DNA of 64,000 nucleotides, from NCBI RefSeq assembly GCF_000266905.1, contig NC_018027.1, positions 1,302,001 to 1,366,000 of the forward strand, in the 5' to 3' direction. Numbering within the stretch: the first letter of the stretch is position 1; each line of letters begins with the position of its first letter. Below the pieces are notes generated by a model, which was not told where the DNA came from, made no database searches, and saw nothing but the letters and a program-made list of their open reading frames with translations. The stretch is from Mycolicibacterium chubuense NBB4 (GTDB taxonomy: Bacteria; Actinomycetota; Actinomycetes; Mycobacteriales; Mycobacteriaceae). Made by a program: the position numbers and the translations under genes. Below are positions 1 through 8,709 of this stretch, piece by piece.

Positions 1-22
1 AGCGGAGGCGCGCCAGCGGCGT

Positions 23-2047
23 CTACGTGCCGTCGGTACCCCGGTCGACTGAGTTCTCCGCGGTGTGGGCGCCGGCCCGGGCGGGTTTGCGCCTCCTCGA
101 CCACAGCGCCGCCGCGACGAGAGCCAGGGCCACGACCACAGCCACCACCACGACGATGGGCACCCACCGGTTCGACGACTCCGACGTCTGCATCGCGACC
201 GCCTGAGGACTTCGGTCGGAGTCGGCCCGGATCGCGACATTCGTGGGCACACCGGCCGCGCCGGCAGCGAGCACATCTCCGGTCAGCTCGGACCAGCCGC
301 CTCGCAGACCTTCGATGTAGTTCAGCAGCGGATCGACCAGACTCCATGACGCGGTCGTCGTGATCAGCACGACCGAACGGTTGTGCGGCCGGTCGGCGAA
401 GGCCTGGATCGATCCCAGCCCGTCGGTGATGTCGGCGCGCAGCTCGGTGGGGAGACGCACGTCGATCGCGGTGCCGTCACCGCCGACCGGCGGGTTCAGC
501 GACGTCTTGGCTATCGCAGCGGAATTCGCGACGATCAACGCCCCGGAGTCGCCGTCGACGGCGGTCTTGAGGTCCACCACCTTCGGCGCCAGTTGCTGGT
601 TCGTCAGACGCGCGATCGCCGAAATCGTCCGAGCGGCGTAGATCAGCTGGTCCGGGCTGCTGCCATCGAACGCGACCATGAAGCTGGGGCTGAACTCCGA
701 CGGCAGCGCGCCGAAGCCGGCGAGCGGAGGTCCGCCGCGACGCAGAGTCAGCGTCGATTGCGGATCGATCTGGAAGGTGATCGGTGCGATCAACGGTCCG
801 CACGTCTGGTGTGGCGTGTAAGTCAGGGCCATGTCGAGGTTCAGGTACTGGGTGAAGTCCTGGCTCGGCACGTCGAACGTCGCGTCCAGCCGGCCGGAGT
901 TGTTGAGAGCGCTCCGATACACGACCGCGTTGTTCGTCCGGATGACGACACTCGCTGCGTCATCGTTGGGAACCGGCGTGTAATCGGCGAGCAGATGAAC
1001 CTGCACGCCCTCCACGCGGCCGTTGCCCAGCGCAGAGCGATCGACGCCCACGCTCACGGTGCTGGTCCGCAGGACGTCGGTCTTGCCGCTCATCTTCAAC
1101 TGGCCGAAGGTCAGGGTGTCGCCGCTCACGACAGGGACGGACCCGGCCTGCTCGATGCGGGATGCCGGTGTCTGAACGAGGGTCTGCAGCTGATTGACGA
1201 GCAGCGAGACCTGGGTGGACAGTTCGTCACCACTGCCGGAGATCCGCATGTGTGCGTCTGGCGTGCCGGGGCTTTCGACCGTCAGGCCGGCCGGTCCGCC
1301 GCGCTCGACGACGATCGCGCGGGCGAGCTGTCCGGCCGGCGGCGGTGCCGCGCCCCGCGGCTGGGCGACGACCCCGATCCCCAGCGGCTGCGCGTGGTAG
1401 AGCCGTGCCAGCGTCGCGACGAGCGACAGGGCCGACTGCTGTTCTGCGGTGTCGGCGTCGGTGGGCACATAGATGCTCACCTGCTGGAGCACCGGTGGGA
1501 AGAAGGTCGCGATCGTCGTCGCGGGCGGCTCGATGCCGGAGAACACCGTCGCCATGTCGCTGAGAGTCAGCTGCTGCAGCGGGCCGCAGAAGCCGTCACC
1601 GCTGCGGGAGGTTCGCAGGGTGAGCGACAGGTCGACCGTCGACGCGCGGGTCCGCGCCGCGGAGATGTCGACGTCCAGAGGTGTCATCGCCTGGGCGGCG
1701 CCCGCAGGAGGCAGGTCGACGGTGCCGAGGAGCTTGCCGTCACTGTCGTCGATCTCGAGATAGCCCCCGTCGATGTTCATCGGGGCGTGCATCATGCCCT
1801 GCAGCCGGACGGCGGTGAGCCCCTCGGGCACCGGCAGCGTGGTCGTCGTCGGGCTGTCGGGGCCGAGGAACACCTCGGAGTTCACGCCGAGCGCCCGCCA
1901 GCCCAGCGTCACCGCGGCCGCGGGAGGCGGCTCGGCGGCATTGCTGGGCTGGGCCTGCGCCGGCCCGGCGACCGTGCCCGCCAGCATTGCTGGGAGGGTC
2001 AGCAACACCGCCGACATCATCGCCGCCGCCTTGACGGTGCGCTTCAT
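23..2047 (-). CDS. BcsB-like secreted, membrane-anchored polysaccharide protein
   Basis: A 674-residue exported protein. Residues 1-33 form a signal peptide (positive MKRT start, hydrophobic stretch, AQA cleavage motif). One membrane helix lies near the C terminus, followed by an RRRK cytoplasmic tail. The middle alternates beta-rich segments typical of the BcsB family (the periplasmic subunit of cellulose synthase), including a second module with 'VVYRSALNNSGRL' and a conserved C near 'TCGPL'. In BcsB systems this subunit guides the nascent glucan leaving BcsA; here the partner is inferred, and a BcsA-like GT2 would be expected just left of the window. I chose the ATG at 2047 because the upstream ten codons do not look like a signal peptide. 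It is divergent from the polysaccharide operon starting at 2500. Family assignment is by pattern only. Confidence 0.7.
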   Translation of the reverse strand: MKRTVKAAAMMSAVLLTLPAMLAGTVAGPAQAQPSNAAEPPPAAAVTLGWRALGVNSEVFLGPDSPTTTTLPVPEGLTAVRLQGMMHAPMNIDGGYLEIDDSDGKLLGTVDLPPAGAAQAMTPLDVDISAARTRASTVDLSLTLRTSRSGDGFCGPLQQLTLSDMATVFSGIEPPATTIATFFPPVLQQVSIYVPTDADTAEQQSALSLVATLARLYHAQPLGIGVVAQPRGAAPPPAGQLARAIVVERGGPAGLTVESPGTPDAHMRISGSGDELSTQVSLLVNQLQTLVQTPASRIEQAGSVPVVSGDTLTFGQLKMSGKTDVLRTSTVSVGVDRSALGNGRVEGVQVHLLADYTPVPNDDAASVVIRTNNAVVYRSALNNSGRLDATFDVPSQDFTQYLNLDMALTYTPHQTCGPLIAPITFQIDPQSTLTLRRGGPPLAGFGALPSEFSPSFMVAFDGSSPDQLIYAARTISAIARLTNQQLAPKVVDLKTAVDGDSGALIVANSAAIAKTSLNPPVGGDGTAIDVRLPTELRADITDGLGSIQAFADRPHNRSVVLITTTASWSLVDPLLNYIEGLRGGWSELTGDVLAAGAAGVPTNVAIRADSDRSPQAVAMQTSESSNRWVPIVVVVAVVVALALVAAALWSRRRKPARAGAHTAENSVDRGTDGT

Positions 2048-2499
2048 CGCCGAGCCCGCGCAGGGTCGGTGCTGCATTCCGTGGAGCCGCTTTTCACCCC
2101 GGCCGGATAAGCACTCTGCCGCAGCCGCATTCGCGTCGAGGAGTCTGGATTTGGGAGTCGCTGCGAGAAACCTGAGGGCGATGAACTGACCGGCTGCACG
2201 CGATTCTACTTTCGGGTGGTCGACCTATGTGATCCCAATGGCGTCGGACTATACCGGCGGACCACGAGGCCCGACGGGTCAACGCGCGGGAAAAAACGGT
2301 GACGGGGTCCGGTCCGGGCCAGGGTGAGCGGCCGGAATTCCGTGCGCATCAGCGTCCGGAAAATGACATCGCTGGCTCTGATGAGGATCGCCGTCAGGGC
2401 GCTACATTCTGAGATAGCGTGAGGCCACTCGAGTGCCCGGCAGAGGGTCGGCGCGCGAGCGGTGAGCACGAGGAGAGTGCCGGCGGTGAAGGGTCGCAG
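2048..2499. other. Divergent intergenic region
   Basis: About 450 bases separate the BcsB-like gene (minus) from the first chain-length regulator gene (plus), so promoters for both transcription units should lie here. I see AT-richer patches near 2250 (actatacc) and 2404 (tacattctgagatagcg) that could be -10 elements, but no convincing -35/-10 pair. Short frames in this stretch look non-coding. No RNA gene is visible. Confidence 0.4.
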
Positions 2500-3873
2500 T
2501 TGACTGTTCAGGATTTCACGCAGATCTTGCGCACCCGGTGGAAGTTGATTTGCGGCGTCATCGTCCTCGTCCTCCTCGGGGCCCTCGGCTACTCGTTGCT
2601 TGCGACTCCGCAGTACCAGGCCTCCACGCGGCTGTTCGTCTCGACGACGTCAGACGGCACCAACACGCAGACCAACGACGGCGGTCTGTTCGCCCAACGC
2701 CGCGTGCTCTCCTACACCCAACTGCTGACCGGCGGGATCTTGGCTCAGCGCACCATCGACAAACTCGGCCTCGACATGACCGCGGCGCAGCTGCAGGGGG
2801 AAGTCACCGCCGTCGCCCCGACCGACACGGTCTTGATCGACGTCACGGTGCTCGACCCGTCGCCGGTGCGGGCCCGCGACATCGCCAACACGCTGTCCGA
2901 CGAGTTCGTCGTCATGGCCGCCGGGCTGGAGACGCCCGACTTGGGCGCGCGGCCCAATGCGCAGGTGGTGGTGCAGCAGCGCGCGGCCGTTCCCGACAGC
3001 CCCGTCACTCCGAAAACGACCCGCAACCTGGCCATCGCGGTCGTGCTGGGCGCGGTCCTCGGCGTGCTGGCGGCGATCATCCGCGACCGCCTCGACGATA
3101 CGGTCCGGCGTCTCAAGACCGTCGAGGAAACCTCGGGCGTCGGGGTGATCGGGGAGATTCCCGCCGAGGGAACGCGCCGGCACGGACCGGTGGTGACGTT
3201 CGGGAGCGGCGACTCGACGACCGCTGACGCCTTCCGCGAACTGCGGATCAACCTGCAGTCCCTGCAGGTGGCCGACGGGCCGAAGGCGCTCCTGGTCGCG
3301 AGTCCCGGGGCCGGCGAGGGTAGGACGACGACGGCCATCAACCTGGCCCTCGCCCTGACCGAAGCCGGCTCCGATGTGCTCATCGTCGACGGCAACCTCC
3401 GGCATCCCCAGATCGCCGCGAGCCTCGGCGTGGCCGCCGAGCCCGGCTTGAGTACCGTGCTCACCGGCGGGGCGCCGCTCAACAGCGCGCTTCACGAGAC
3501 GCGCTTTCCCCGCCTGACTGCGCTGAGCGCTGGCAGCGTTCCGCCGAATCCCACCGAACTGCTGGGGTCCTCGACCGCGAAAGACGCGTTCGGCGAGATG
3601 AGCCGACAGTTCGACTACGTGATCGTCGATTCACCGCCGCTGACCGTCAAAGACGCTGCCCTGCTTGCAGTATCGGTGCACGGTGTGCTGGTGGTCGTGC
3701 GGTTCGGCCGGACGAAGCGCCGTCAGTTGGCGGACACGGTCACCGTTCTCCGGAGGGCCGGAGCACCGCTGCTCGGCGCCGTCGTGACGATGATGCCGGC
3801 CACGAAGGGCGACCGGATCGACGGTGGTCACCAGGGCGGCGGACGCCGGCGCCGGCGCGCGCTGGAGAAGTGA
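2500..3873 (+). CDS. Chain-length regulator with degenerate BY-kinase domain (set A)
   Basis: 457 residues: an N-terminal Wzz domain with membrane helices at about 16-36 and 176-195, then a cytoplasmic MinD/CpsD-like ATPase. The start is TTG at 2500, preceded by gaagggtcgcag, because the N terminus then aligns with the paralogue at 20017 (xxxQDF). Proteins of this type set polymer length with the Wzy polymerase, and active ones autophosphorylate on a C-terminal tyrosine cluster. Here the Walker A lysine is arginine (GEGRTT, R275, codon 3322-3324), the Walker A' second aspartate is asparagine (DGNLR, N299), and the C-terminal tail has Arg/Gly instead of tyrosines. Walker B (FDYVIVDSPP) is kept. 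The paralogue has the canonical residue at each of these positions. It is probably a co-polymerase without kinase activity. First gene of a four-gene overlapping operon. Confidence 0.85.
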   Translation: MTVQDFTQILRTRWKLICGVIVLVLLGALGYSLLATPQYQASTRLFVSTTSDGTNTQTNDGGLFAQRRVLSYTQLLTGGILAQRTIDKLGLDMTAAQLQGEVTAVAPTDTVLIDVTVLDPSPVRARDIANTLSDEFVVMAAGLETPDLGARPNAQVVVQQRAAVPDSPVTPKTTRNLAIAVVLGAVLGVLAAIIRDRLDDTVRRLKTVEETSGVGVIGEIPAEGTRRHGPVVTFGSGDSTTADAFRELRINLQSLQVADGPKALLVASPGAGEGRTTTAINLALALTEAGSDVLIVDGNLRHPQIAASLGVAAEPGLSTVLTGGAPLNSALHETRFPRLTALSAGSVPPNPTELLGSSTAKDAFGEMSRQFDYVIVDSPPLTVKDAALLAVSVHGVLVVVRFGRTKRRQLADTVTVLRRAGAPLLGAVVTMMPATKGDRIDGGHQGGGRRRRRALEK

Positions 3874-3885
3874 GCGGGCCGAGGC

Positions 3886-5196
3886 ATGCAGCACGACGGT
3901 TCCGGGGCGAGTGCGACGCACACCGTCTTCGTCCCCGCGCCGCCATACCTCAGGAGCCGCACGCGACCCCGACTGCTGGACAGACACCTGCTGGCGCTGC
4001 TGATCATCATGTCGCTCGCGCTCGCTGTGGTCCCCGAGGTGATCACCCACCTGAACGTCAAGCACTCGCCCGATCTGCCTCCGCTGGAGGACGATTCGGC
4101 GTCATCGAAGTTTCCGCTCGCCCATCTCGCCAGTCTGGGCGGGTCGGCTCTGCTACTGGCCCTGAGTTCCTTCGTGGTTCTCATGAAGCGCGGTCACCCG
4201 AACCGAAACATCGGCGGCGTGCTCATTCTGCTGCTCGCGGTCAACATTCCTTACGTCCTCAGTCCGGCGTTACCTGCCGTGGCGGACCTTCCCAAGATCG
4301 CCCTGGCCAACCTCTTCGTTCTGGCCCTCTGGAAGACGGGGGCCTCGATCGACGAGCTGAAGTGGGTGCCGATCATCGTCGCCGGGATCGGCGTCTACTC
4401 GCTCATCGGCGGGCTCATCATCCCCGACTACATGATGTACAACATCGTGTCCGAGAAGGCCATCATCGGCGGCTGGGAACTGGCCGGCCCGTTCGGACAC
4501 GGCAACGTGCTCGGAATGTATTGCGCCGTGGCGTTTTCCCTCGTGCCGCTGATCCCGGGGCGTCGATGGCAGGTCGTCTGCGGGATGATCCTGTTCACCA
4601 CGGCGTTGGCCTCGGCGTCGAGGACTGCGGTGATCGCGTCGGTACTCGTTGCTCTGTGGTGGCTGATCTGCCGGTTCCGGTCGGTGATCTCGATCCGCTT
4701 TGTGGGGACCGTGTTCGTCAGCGCAGGAGTCTCCGCGATGCTCGTTCTGCCGTTTCTGAACTGGGATCCCCACGCGTTCACCGATCGCGCGTCGGTGTGG
4801 GCGGCAAGCCTCGGTGTGTGGCAGCACTCTCCTCTTGTCGGGCTGGGCGTCAACTGGTTCCTGACCGACGCGAAATACTCGGCGAACGTGGCGGTGTGGG
4901 CCTACGTCGGTACCGGGCACAACCTGGTGGTCGACACGCTGGTGAAGTCGGGCGTCATCGGCGTGGTGATTCTGGCGCCGGTGTTGGTGACGGCGATCGT
5001 CGCCGCGCGTGCGCTGCGCCTCACCAACCAGCAGATCGCACTCTTCGGATATCTCGGCGCGTTCTTCGTCGCTGCCGCGACTGAAGCCGTGTGGGCGCTG
5101 TTGCCCAACCTGCAGTTGTTTCCGATCAGCGGCCTGATCTTCGCGATGCTGATTCTGTCCAGGCATGGCGACCGCGCCGAGGAAGGACTCCTATGA
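3886..5196 (+). CDS. O-antigen ligase/polymerase-like membrane protein (Wzy-like, set A)
   Basis: 436 residues with about ten to twelve hydrophobic helices and a large loop containing the segment around 'WAASLGVWQHSPLVGLGVN' (residues about 305-325). That loop is typical of the O-antigen ligase/Wzy superfamily, where it carries polymerisation residues. Expected role: joining polyprenyl-linked repeat units on the outer face of the membrane. It starts 12 bases after the chain-length regulator and overlaps the following GT2 gene by ATGA at 5193-5196, so the two are co-translated. Wzy sequences diverge strongly, so the polymer linkage cannot be predicted. Confidence 0.8.
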   Translation: MQHDGSGASATHTVFVPAPPYLRSRTRPRLLDRHLLALLIIMSLALAVVPEVITHLNVKHSPDLPPLEDDSASSKFPLAHLASLGGSALLLALSSFVVLMKRGHPNRNIGGVLILLLAVNIPYVLSPALPAVADLPKIALANLFVLALWKTGASIDELKWVPIIVAGIGVYSLIGGLIIPDYMMYNIVSEKAIIGGWELAGPFGHGNVLGMYCAVAFSLVPLIPGRRWQVVCGMILFTTALASASRTAVIASVLVALWWLICRFRSVISIRFVGTVFVSAGVSAMLVLPFLNWDPHAFTDRASVWAASLGVWQHSPLVGLGVNWFLTDAKYSANVAVWAYVGTGHNLVVDTLVKSGVIGVVILAPVLVTAIVAARALRLTNQQIALFGYLGAFFVAAATEAVWALLPNLQLFPISGLIFAMLILSRHGDRAEEGLL

Positions 5197-6104
5197 CGCG
5201 CGAATTCGCCGTGAGCGTGGTGATTCCGACCATCGGCCGATCCAGCTTGCGGAGAGCGGTCGAGTCGGCGCTGCAGCAGACCCGTCCCCCGCTAGAGGTG
5301 ATCGTTGTGCTGGACAGGGACTGTGATCCTGATCTGCCTGACGCGACGTCCATCAGAGTGGTGCGAACGTCGGGCGGAGTCGGTCCGAGTCTTGCCAAGC
5401 ACATGGGAATCGAGTCGGCCGGTGGGGACGTCATCGCGTTGCTCGACGATGACGATGCTTGGCGCCCCGACAAGCTCGAGAAGCAGCTGGCCGCGGCGCC
5501 CTCGGGAAACGAATGGATTGTCTCCTCCCGGTTCTTCCGGCACGCGGAAGGACAGGAGCCGGTCATTGGGCCTCGCACGTTGATCACTCCCCACGAGCGG
5601 ATCGCCGAGTACCTGTACGAATTCCGCGAGCGACAGGCGTTCAACATGGTGCCGACGCCGACACTGGTGTTTCCCCGACACGTCGCGCGTGCGGTCCCGA
5701 TGTCGGTCGCGGCCGGATCGATCCACGACGATCCGAAATGGTTGATGGAAGTGCAGCGTGCGTTTCCGGACCTTCCCCTCATTCAGCTACCTGAACCACT
5801 CGTGGACATCGATTGGACAGCGATGTCGGTATCTCGTTCGGGCGTTGACCGCAGCGAGGAGTACATCGATTGGGGCCTCCGCGAACTCGGACAAGAGTCG
5901 AAGAGGGTTCGCGGTGATTACATGCTGACATGTGCGGTCGGTTCCGCACTCGGCGCGGGTTCTTTTCGCGGCATGATCAATTCGATCGCGGCGGGAATCC
6001 GGTATGGACGACCGGGTGCGTTGGCGTGGGCCAGCGCGGGCAAGTCGCTCATGAGGCTGAGCAAGGCGCGGCTGAGTGCTTCCTCGACACGGGAACGGCA
6101 CTGA
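5193..6104 (+). CDS. Glycosyltransferase family 2
   Basis: 303 residues with a GT-A fold: N-terminal 'VSVVIPTIGR' nucleotide-binding strand, 'ALLDDDDAW' DxD motif near residue 80 for metal and nucleotide sugar, and an 'ED/DDP' acceptor-side region near 180 (HDDPKWLME). It should transfer one sugar from a nucleotide donor to the growing lipid-linked repeat unit at the cytoplasmic face. The ATG at 5193 overlaps the previous stop, and the stop overlaps the next start (6102-6106), giving tight coupling in the set A operon. No signal peptide or C-terminal helix. Donor and acceptor unknown. Confidence 0.85.
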   Translation: MTREFAVSVVIPTIGRSSLRRAVESALQQTRPPLEVIVVLDRDCDPDLPDATSIRVVRTSGGVGPSLAKHMGIESAGGDVIALLDDDDAWRPDKLEKQLAAAPSGNEWIVSSRFFRHAEGQEPVIGPRTLITPHERIAEYLYEFRERQAFNMVPTPTLVFPRHVARAVPMSVAAGSIHDDPKWLMEVQRAFPDLPLIQLPEPLVDIDWTAMSVSRSGVDRSEEYIDWGLRELGQESKRVRGDYMLTCAVGSALGAGSFRGMINSIAAGIRYGRPGALAWASAGKSLMRLSKARLSASSTRERH

Positions 6105-7636
6105 TGTCGCCGAGTTTCGCCCGCAACACCCTGCTGGGCTTCGCTTCCGGTGCAGCGGTCGCCCTCGCCGGCTTCGTCGGCAATGCGGTCGTGGCCCGGC
6201 TGCTCGGACCCGAAAAGTTGGGTGTCTTCGCCTATGCCGTCTGGTGCGTGACGGTCGCCGCGACGGTCGCCGCGATGGGCATCGACCTGGTTCAGCAGCG
6301 CTTCATTCCGAACCTGCGGGCTGAAGGCAGAAACGATGAGGCAGAGGGTCTGATCGGGACCACGACCCGGTTCTCCATGATGTCCACGGTCGTGGTCGGT
6401 GTGGTCTTGTTCGGGTATCTCTACTGGCCGGGACGAAGCGCAATGGAAGGCGGCTCGGAGGGCTCTCGAGATGTCATCCTCGCCGTCGCCCTGACGTGGT
6501 TCGTCTGCTGGAAATTGAGCGATCTGTACCTGTTCTATCTGCGCGGCGAGCAGCGGTTCGGTGAACTCGCACGCCTGTCGGCTGTCTCGGCGTTGATGAA
6601 GGTCGCGACGATGGCGTTGGGCGCCTGGCTGTTCGGGATTCCCGGTGCCCTCGCCGGCTATATCGCAGGGACCGTTCTGCCGGCGAGCCGAATGTTCCGG
6701 CTGTTGCGCAAGAAGCCCAGCGTCGACGCCGCGCTCAAGCGGGAGGTCATCAGGTTCGCTCTGGGCAGCTGGGTGGCCGGAGTGATCGGCACTCTTGTGT
6801 TCGGACGGACGCAGATCGTCTTCCTCGAGCACTACACCGGACTCGGTGCGGTCGGCATGTTCGCGGCGGCGGTGACGGTGGCAGAGATGGCGGTGCAGCT
6901 ACCGCCGCTGCTGCTCTCGGCTCTGCTTCCGCGCTTCAGTGAGCAACACGGCCTCGGCGCGCATGAAAGCATGCTGCGGTTGTACCGAACGACGACAGCA
7001 CTCATCGCAATGGTGATCGTGCCGCTCTGCCTGGGCCTGGCCGCAATCGCGCCGGTGCTCATACCGGTGCTGTTCGGCGCCGAGTTCGCTGACGCGATAC
7101 CAGTCGCGTCGGTGCTGCTGATCGCGGCAGCCGTGAGCAGTCTCGGGGTCACCACCCTGTACCTGCTGTACAGCGCCGGCAAGACCGGGCTGCTCGTGGT
7201 GTCGAACGGGGTTGGATTGGCCGGCACGGTCGCGCTGGGGTTTCTGCTCATTCCGCGCTTTGGTTTGATGGGGGCCGCCTGGTCGCGCGGCACCGTTCAG
7301 GTGCTCGTCGTGCTGATCGAAACGTGGTATGTGACACGACGATTGAACTTCGCTCCGCCGTATCGAGTGCTGGGTGTGATCACGCTGGCCTCCGTGGCGC
7401 AAGGCGTTGCCGCCTATGTCATCAGCGTGGAAGTGGGTGGCGCGGTATCGCTGGCACTCTCCATTCCCGCGGCAATTCTGGTCTACGTCGTCGCCCTGCG
7501 CGCGCTCTCGGTGACGTCGATGATCGATCCCGGCCTGACAAAACGACTCATTGAGCATCTGCCCGAGCGCAGCAGGCCGTTGATTCGCAAAATCCTCAAG
7601 CTACCGGTACCGCCCGCCTCGAGCGCCGCGAATTAG
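6104..7636 (+). CDS. Polysaccharide flippase of the MOP superfamily (Wzx-like, set A)
   Basis: 510 residues, almost entirely hydrophobic, with about twelve to fourteen helices and the N-terminal pattern 'FARNTLLGFASGAAVALAG' followed by 'ARLLGPEKLGVFAYA', which is typical of polysaccharide transporters of the MOP superfamily. Expected role: flipping polyprenyl-diphosphate-linked repeat units to the outer membrane face for the polymerase encoded upstream. I placed the start at ATG 6104, overlapping the GT2 stop; an in-frame extension upstream lies inside the GT2 gene. It ends ten bases before a convergent gene. A second flippase lies at 28882. Confidence 0.85.
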   Translation: MSPSFARNTLLGFASGAAVALAGFVGNAVVARLLGPEKLGVFAYAVWCVTVAATVAAMGIDLVQQRFIPNLRAEGRNDEAEGLIGTTTRFSMMSTVVVGVVLFGYLYWPGRSAMEGGSEGSRDVILAVALTWFVCWKLSDLYLFYLRGEQRFGELARLSAVSALMKVATMALGAWLFGIPGALAGYIAGTVLPASRMFRLLRKKPSVDAALKREVIRFALGSWVAGVIGTLVFGRTQIVFLEHYTGLGAVGMFAAAVTVAEMAVQLPPLLLSALLPRFSEQHGLGAHESMLRLYRTTTALIAMVIVPLCLGLAAIAPVLIPVLFGAEFADAIPVASVLLIAAAVSSLGVTTLYLLYSAGKTGLLVVSNGVGLAGTVALGFLLIPRFGLMGAAWSRGTVQVLVVLIETWYVTRRLNFAPPYRVLGVITLASVAQGVAAYVISVEVGGAVSLALSIPAAILVYVVALRALSVTSMIDPGLTKRLIEHLPERSRPLIRKILKLPVPPASSAAN

Positions 7637-7646
7637 CTCAGGCGAT

Positions 7647-8696
7647 TCAGCGGCGCGTGGTGTCCATCAGCGCACGCGCGGCGAGTTTGGGGGTGTTGTC
7701 TGCGCGCAGCACACCGAAGTTCTGCTCGATATCGGCCCGCCTCGTTCCCCCGTCGACGAGCTCGTAGTAGATGAGCGGTCCGGCCCAGTCCCATCCATCG
7801 ATCTCGCGACGGGCCTGCAGGAGTATTGCCGCTTGGTATTGCTCGGTTACCGCGCTGGGACCGGTTCCAGTCGGCGCGCCGAATTCAGTGATCCACAGCT
7901 TCTTTCGCCCGTCGCCGCGCTTCTCCATCATCGCGTGCAGCTCGGGGAGGTCGCGAAAACCACCGGTGGTTCGTTGGAAGGAGTCCATAGGCAGCGACGG
8001 GAAGGTGTACGGATGGACCGCGAGTCCGTCGGCGAGTTGTGCCGCTCCGTCGTCGTACAGCTGCTCGAGGTAGCTCGCCGGTGCCACGTCTGACCCGGGC
8101 ACCTCGTATTGCGGAGACAGGCCACCGATGAGCAGTGTGGCGTGTGCATCGACACCGCGGATAGCGTCAGCAGCCGCCCGGAACAAACGGCCGTACTCGC
8201 CGGCGTCGGGACTTGGCGGCCAGAACTTCGCGGTGTTGGGTTCGTTCCAGATCTCCCAGCTGTGCACTCCCCGCGGCGCATAGCGGGAAGCGGCGGTCCG
8301 CGCGAAGGCCGCGTAGTCGGACAGGCGGCTGGGCCGCTGCGCGTGGCTGGCGTCTGCGGAGTGGCCGCCCGCGGACGCCCACGCGGGGCTGAACGCGAGC
8401 ACGGCGAGGACCTTCATCTGATGTGACGCGGCCTCGTCGATGAGCAGGTCGGGAGCACTCCAGTCGGGCTGGCCCCGTTCGGTCTCGATCACCGACCAGT
8501 CGACGTCGACTCTGACCCACGTGACGCCCATGGCCGCCATCAGCTCGAACTGCCGCTTGATGGCGGCCGCGTCGGCGCCGCGGAAGTGCAGGGTCATGCC
8601 GATCTCGGCGGTGGAGCCCGTGGCTTGACAGGAGGTGGCCGAGACGGCGACCAGGATGAGCAACAGCAGGCGGACCAGACTCCTGGGCGTCGTCAT
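7647..8696 (-). CDS. Clan GH-A glycoside hydrolase, probable lipoprotein
   Basis: 349 residues. A signal peptide ends at a possible lipobox (ATSC, Cys23), suggesting a lipid-anchored extracellular enzyme. The TIM-barrel carries the two clan GH-A catalytic glutamates: the acid/base in 'WEIWNEPN' (E152) and the nucleophile in 'LWITEFGAP' (E271). Related to GH5/GH39-type enzymes; it most likely cleaves a beta-linked glycan, plausibly trimming the polymer made by this locus. The start ATG 8696 is chosen because it precedes the signal peptide; 37 upstream codons are Arg/Pro-rich. It follows the GT2 gene at 8710 by 13 bases, same strand, so they probably form a two-gene operon convergent with the flippase. 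Confidence 0.75.
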   Translation of the reverse strand: MTTPRSLVRLLLLILVAVSATSCQATGSTAEIGMTLHFRGADAAAIKRQFELMAAMGVTWVRVDVDWSVIETERGQPDWSAPDLLIDEAASHQMKVLAVLAFSPAWASAGGHSADASHAQRPSRLSDYAAFARTAASRYAPRGVHSWEIWNEPNTAKFWPPSPDAGEYGRLFRAAADAIRGVDAHATLLIGGLSPQYEVPGSDVAPASYLEQLYDDGAAQLADGLAVHPYTFPSLPMDSFQRTTGGFRDLPELHAMMEKRGDGRKKLWITEFGAPTGTGPSAVTEQYQAAILLQARREIDGWDWAGPLIYYELVDGGTRRADIEQNFGVLRADNTPKLAARALMDTTRR

Positions 8697-8709
8697 CCCC
8701 GGCGGTCGG

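Noticed and set aside
383..2110. 575-codon plus-strand frame opposite the BcsB-like gene
   Set aside because: Arg/Gly/Asp-rich with no domain; it mirrors the codon bias of the real minus-strand gene.
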